Assembly (NCBI GenBank): GCA_903921725.1
Contig: CAIXRA010000006.1
Location: 1-64,000, forward strand
Direction of reading: 5' to 3'
Length of the DNA stretch: 64,000 nt
Origin: an uncultured Lentisphaerota bacterium
GTDB taxonomy: Bacteria; Verrucomicrobiota; Lentisphaeria; Oligosphaerales; CAITYL01
Within the stretch, counting starts at the first letter, position 1. Each line of letters begins with the position of its first letter. The translations under genes were made by a program, and so were the position numbers. Of this stretch, positions 63,569 through 64,000 are shown one piece after another. The notes below the pieces were generated by a model, which worked only from the letters and a program-made list of their open reading frames with translations, ran no database searches and had not been told where the DNA came from.

Positions 63569-63667
63569 TTGTCGGGGGTTGTCGAGAGCCGCCGATGCCC
63601 ATCGATGGCCGTCGATACCCGTCGGGGCCGTCGAAGGTTATCGACGGTTATCGATGGTTGTCGACAC
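63569..63667. repeat. Tandem decamer repeat (about ten units)
   Basis: About ten consecutive units of roughly the form (T/C)(T/C)RTCGANGG follow each other with a 10-bp period; one unit is 9 bp. Examples are TTGTCGGGGG, CCATCGATGG, TTATCGACGG and TTATCGATGG. The block occupies most of the 137-bp gap between methylaspartate ammonia-lyase and the AtuA-like gene. The period matches one helical turn. Confidence 0.75.
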
Positions 63668-63684
63668 TCCTCGCCCACCCCCTC

Positions 63685-64000
63685 CTACTTCCCCAGCACC
63701 GCCATGATGCGGCGCATCTCGTTGTTGACGATGCAGAACCCTTCGTCGAAACCCATCCCCGGCTTGGCCAGGATCAGCCGCGGGCGCGTCGCCATCGCGG
63801 CGTGGACGCAGGCGCGGGCCGAGACGTCCGTCTCGTTGCAGGTGCCGCCCTGGTACGCTTCCATGCCGTGCTTCTGGCAGTACAGCACCGCCTCGACCGT
63901 CTCCTGGATGCCGCCGAGGTCCGGGGTCTTGACCTGGACCATCTCGCAGCACTTGGCGTCGGTGAACAACCGGATGTCCTCCAGCGTGTTGCACCACTCG
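63685..64000 (-). CDS. Methylaspartate ammonia-lyase, C-terminal part
   Basis: The enzyme eliminates ammonia from (2S,3S)-3-methylaspartate to give mesaconate in glutamate fermentation. Only the last 105 or so residues are in the window; the start lies beyond 64000. The visible segment EWCNTLEDIRLFTDAKCCEM continues with VQVKTPDLGGIQETVEAVLY, including the catalytic-lysine region KTPDLGG. The end QGGTCNETDVSARACVHAAM matches the enolase-superfamily barrel of this enzyme. It appears to lead the minus-strand cluster of AtuA-like, DUF4387, P-loop and fumarase/mesaconase genes. Glutamate mutase genes would be expected upstream, outside the window. Confidence 0.9.
   Translation of the reverse strand, partial: EWCNTLEDIRLFTDAKCCEMVQVKTPDLGGIQETVEAVLYCQKHGMEAYQGGTCNETDVSARACVHAAMATRPRLILAKPGMGFDEGFCIVNNEMRRIMAVLGK

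Noticed and set aside
63569-63667. A CRISPR array.
   Set aside because: Units are 10 bp and contiguous, without spacers or nearby cas genes.

Overview
This is a GC-rich bacterial chromosome segment from a Gram-negative organism: it encodes an outer-membrane secretin, lipoprotein signals and a nearly complete type II secretion set. Most genes sit in tightly packed operons joined by ATGA stop/start overlaps. The intergenic spaces hold several families of GC-rich palindromic repeats, and the prepilin-type leaders read FTLxE without the usual preceding glycine. B12-dependent MetH, fused tetrapyrrole enzymes and this repeat load suggest the PVC superphylum (Lentisphaerota/Kiritimatiellota/Verrucomicrobiota-like). 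That placement is inference; no rRNA or tRNA gene was seen.

Layout. 1-6927: the 3' end of a polytopic membrane protein, an exported M28 aminopeptidase, and cobalamin-dependent methionine synthase (metH). 6962-19102: a signalling block read on the minus strand, with a CHASE/PAS/GAF hybrid kinase and two receiver-kinase proteins in one overlapping operon, then a separate BarA-like kinase with receiver and HPt domains. 19413-19804: a gene remnant. 19788-25667 (minus): a siroheme/tetrapyrrole operon of a precorrin-2 dehydrogenase-HemA fusion, a HemC-SUMT-HemD triple fusion, hemB and hemL. 25812-40245 (plus): an assimilatory sulfate block with APS reductase, CysD, CysN, sulfate-binding protein, CysT/W/A transporter, two siroheme reductases flanking a flavoprotein-ferredoxin, and LarE. 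The tetrapyrrole and sulfate operons are divergent from one short AT-rich region in which two sigma70-like promoters overlap, so siroheme supply and siroheme use are probably co-regulated. 40385-45205: htpG and leuS. 45221-58400: a type II secretion locus, with gspH, gspG, gspF and a small exported protein on minus and gspI-J-K-L-M-C-D-E on plus. 58746-64000 (minus): class I fumarase/mesaconase-like hydratase, a P-loop protein, a DUF4387 protein, an AtuA-like protein and the end of methylaspartate ammonia-lyase. This last set looks like part of the methylaspartate (mesaconate) route of glutamate breakdown.

Most notable observations: (i) a HemC domain lacking the cofactor-cysteine domain inside a HemC-SUMT-HemD fusion; (ii) a compositionally foreign segment with extra sequence in the editing domain of leuS; (iii) a dispersed palindromic repeat inserted in frame inside metH, with a near-identical intergenic copy 4 kb away; (iv) three copies of a long hairpin element whose arms differ between copies but stay complementary within each copy; (v) a CysN carrying an APS-kinase-like tail without a P-loop, which fits the APS-reductase route; (vi) a receiver-kinase whose ATPase domain has lost its N and G1 boxes. 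No CRISPR array, integrase or transposase gene was recognised.
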